From contig JABMCL010002254.1 in the NCBI GenBank assembly GCA_018857735.1, positions 1,587,501 through 1,651,500 on the forward strand: a DNA stretch of 64,000 bases, given 5' to 3'. The position numbers were made by a program, and so were the translations under genes. This document shows, one piece after another, positions 62,640-64,000 of this stretch (positions within the stretch are counted from its first letter, which is position 1; every line of letters starts with the position of its first letter). The notes under the pieces were generated by a model, which saw only the letters and a list, made by a program, of their open reading frames with translations, was not told the origin of the DNA and ran no database searches. The stretch is from Alviniconcha marisindica. Lineage: Eukaryota > Mollusca > Gastropoda > Provannidae.

Positions 62640-63080
62640 TGTGTGGTTAACAGGATGTTCATTCTGTCATTGACAGGATGTTCATCTTGATGTAATCCCG
62701 TGCCATTGTCAGGTATTCACCTTGAGCCGTGAGGTGACACTGTGCAGTTGGCCGGATGTTCATCTTGAGGTAACCCTGTGTGGTTGACGGGGTATTCATC
62801 TTGAGGTAACCCTGTGTGGTTGACGGGGTATTCATCTTGAGGTAACCCTGTGTGGTTGATTGGATATTCATCTTGAGGTAACCCTGTGTGGTTTGGATGA
62901 TGTTCATTGAGGTAACCCTGGAGCTGACAGGATGCTTATTTAACTATGTGTGGTTGGCAGGTAGTTCACTAGAGGTAACCCTGTGCGGTTGACAGGATGT
63001 TCATCCTGAGGTAGCCCTGTGTGGTTGACAGGATGTTCATCCTGAGGTAGCCCTGTGTGGTTGATGGGAAGACCATTTTA
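62640..63080. repeat. ~45-bp minisatellite, about 9 copies
   Basis: Diverged units with ggtaaccctgtgtggttgac and 'ttcatcttga'. The stretch 63.1-64 kb holds no gene I can recognise. Confidence 0.9.
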
Positions 63081-64000
63081 GGTGCCTTGTGCAGTGGACA
63101 GGATGTTAAAATGTAGTGACTATGTTAACCCACCTCCAGCCCCACCCTGCTTTCTCTCCACATGTAATAGATTGCCCTGATGTAGCTGTACTGGTTGACT
63201 TGGGGGTAAAACACCAAGTTACTTACTTACTTCACATCTAGTGACTGTCAGTGCCTGATGCCTCCTTCCTGCCAGCTTGTGTCCCAAGAGGTGGTGGCAA
63301 GAGCAGAGCCCAGAAGGGTCGGAGAGGGCACTGGGGCTGTGGCTGCTGTGTCATCCCAGCAGTCATTCTGACGTTGGCCCTCATGTCATCCCTGTCAGCA
63401 TTCGCACTAGTGGACCATTCTTACTCAGCAAGGGCATGGCCAGTCGCTAGATGGAAAGGGAGTCTGAGTGTGCAGAACTGACAGGAGTGTAGAGACTTTG
63501 TCATCTGCGCTGTAGCCTTCACTCCCAAGCCTTGCTTTCGATCTCGGCTGCCAGACCCTGGGAATGGTCCCTTGCTGATGGCTGAGCCACCGCAGTGTCC
63601 GTGAACTGCAAATATGAGTGTGCACGGCCATGTTTATGTCATACCTTTCTGAGCCCCGTACACAGAAGCGCCGGCGGTGCAGTCATTGGCTTCCAGTGCT
63701 GCGCCAACCGACAGAGAGAAAAAAGTTTACATGGTTTTGGTAGAAAGGAAAAAATAAGCACCAGGATGGTTGCATTTTGCATTTGTTATTGCCACCTTGG
63801 AATAAAGAATGCAGATTGGGAGCTTACCTCAATATATTCAGCTCCGTTCAGTCCAGTGACGCTGTAGGCATTGCGCCAGGGGCGGTTCCATGGTGACGCA
63901 CGGACACAAGTAGAAAAGGTGTAGCAGTTAGTATAGTGCACGTTAAGTATACAGCTACAGCCTAAGGTGCCCAGGAAAATGCCGACATAGCTGCCAGGCT

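Noticed and set aside
63251..63481. 76-codon frame with a hydrophobic segment and a basic, cysteine-containing lead.
   Set aside because: No homology recognised, no splice or start evidence; too short to claim as a gene.

Overview
This window looks like nuclear DNA of a mollusc, probably a gastropod. Its genes are split into short GT-AG exons inside large introns. It is very rich in minisatellites, CA/TC microsatellites, tRNA-derived SINEs, small MITEs and dispersed repeats carrying AAGGTCAAGGTCA motifs. No bacterial operon, CRISPR or phage structure is present. The species is not determined; the assignment to molluscs rests on repeat style and protein sequence.

Two conserved genes were rebuilt exon by exon with reading phase checked at every junction. 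On the minus strand (24550 down to 4976) lies the mu subunit of adaptor complex AP-4 (AP4M1-like): 13 coding exons, 446 codons, exon 1 tentative. On the plus strand (28433 to 44807, alternative end 58949) lies the kinase AKT/PKB: ten common exons followed by one of two terminal exons 14 kb apart. Both terminal exons have a phase-0 acceptor and each codes for a full AGC-kinase tail with turn motif and hydrophobic motif. The predicted proteins are 494 and 490 residues. The genes are head to head, with 3.9 kb between start codons.

Layout: 1-4.9 kb, repeats and the AP4M1 3' flank; 4.98-24.55 kb, AP4M1, whose introns are largely minisatellite; 24.55-28.4 kb, shared upstream region with a piggyBac-type MITE just inside AP4M1 intron 1 and a SINE nearer AKT; 28.4-44.8 kb, AKT common exons and terminal exon A; 44.8-58.7 kb, 3' UTR of form A and/or intron of form B, with large arrays; 58.95-64 kb, 3' flank of exon B, arrays and no recognised gene.

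The most striking theme is that tandem repeats repeatedly include or abut exon edges. The AKT start-codon region, the 5' edge of AKT exon 3, the AP4M1 exon 4 donor, exon 5 acceptor and exon 11 donor, and perhaps the end of the AP4M1 coding sequence all have neighbouring repeated copies, producing ladders of candidate splice sites or start codons. AKT acts in PI3K/insulin signalling and AP-4 in sorting from the trans-Golgi network; nothing in the sequence shows a functional link between them beyond their position.
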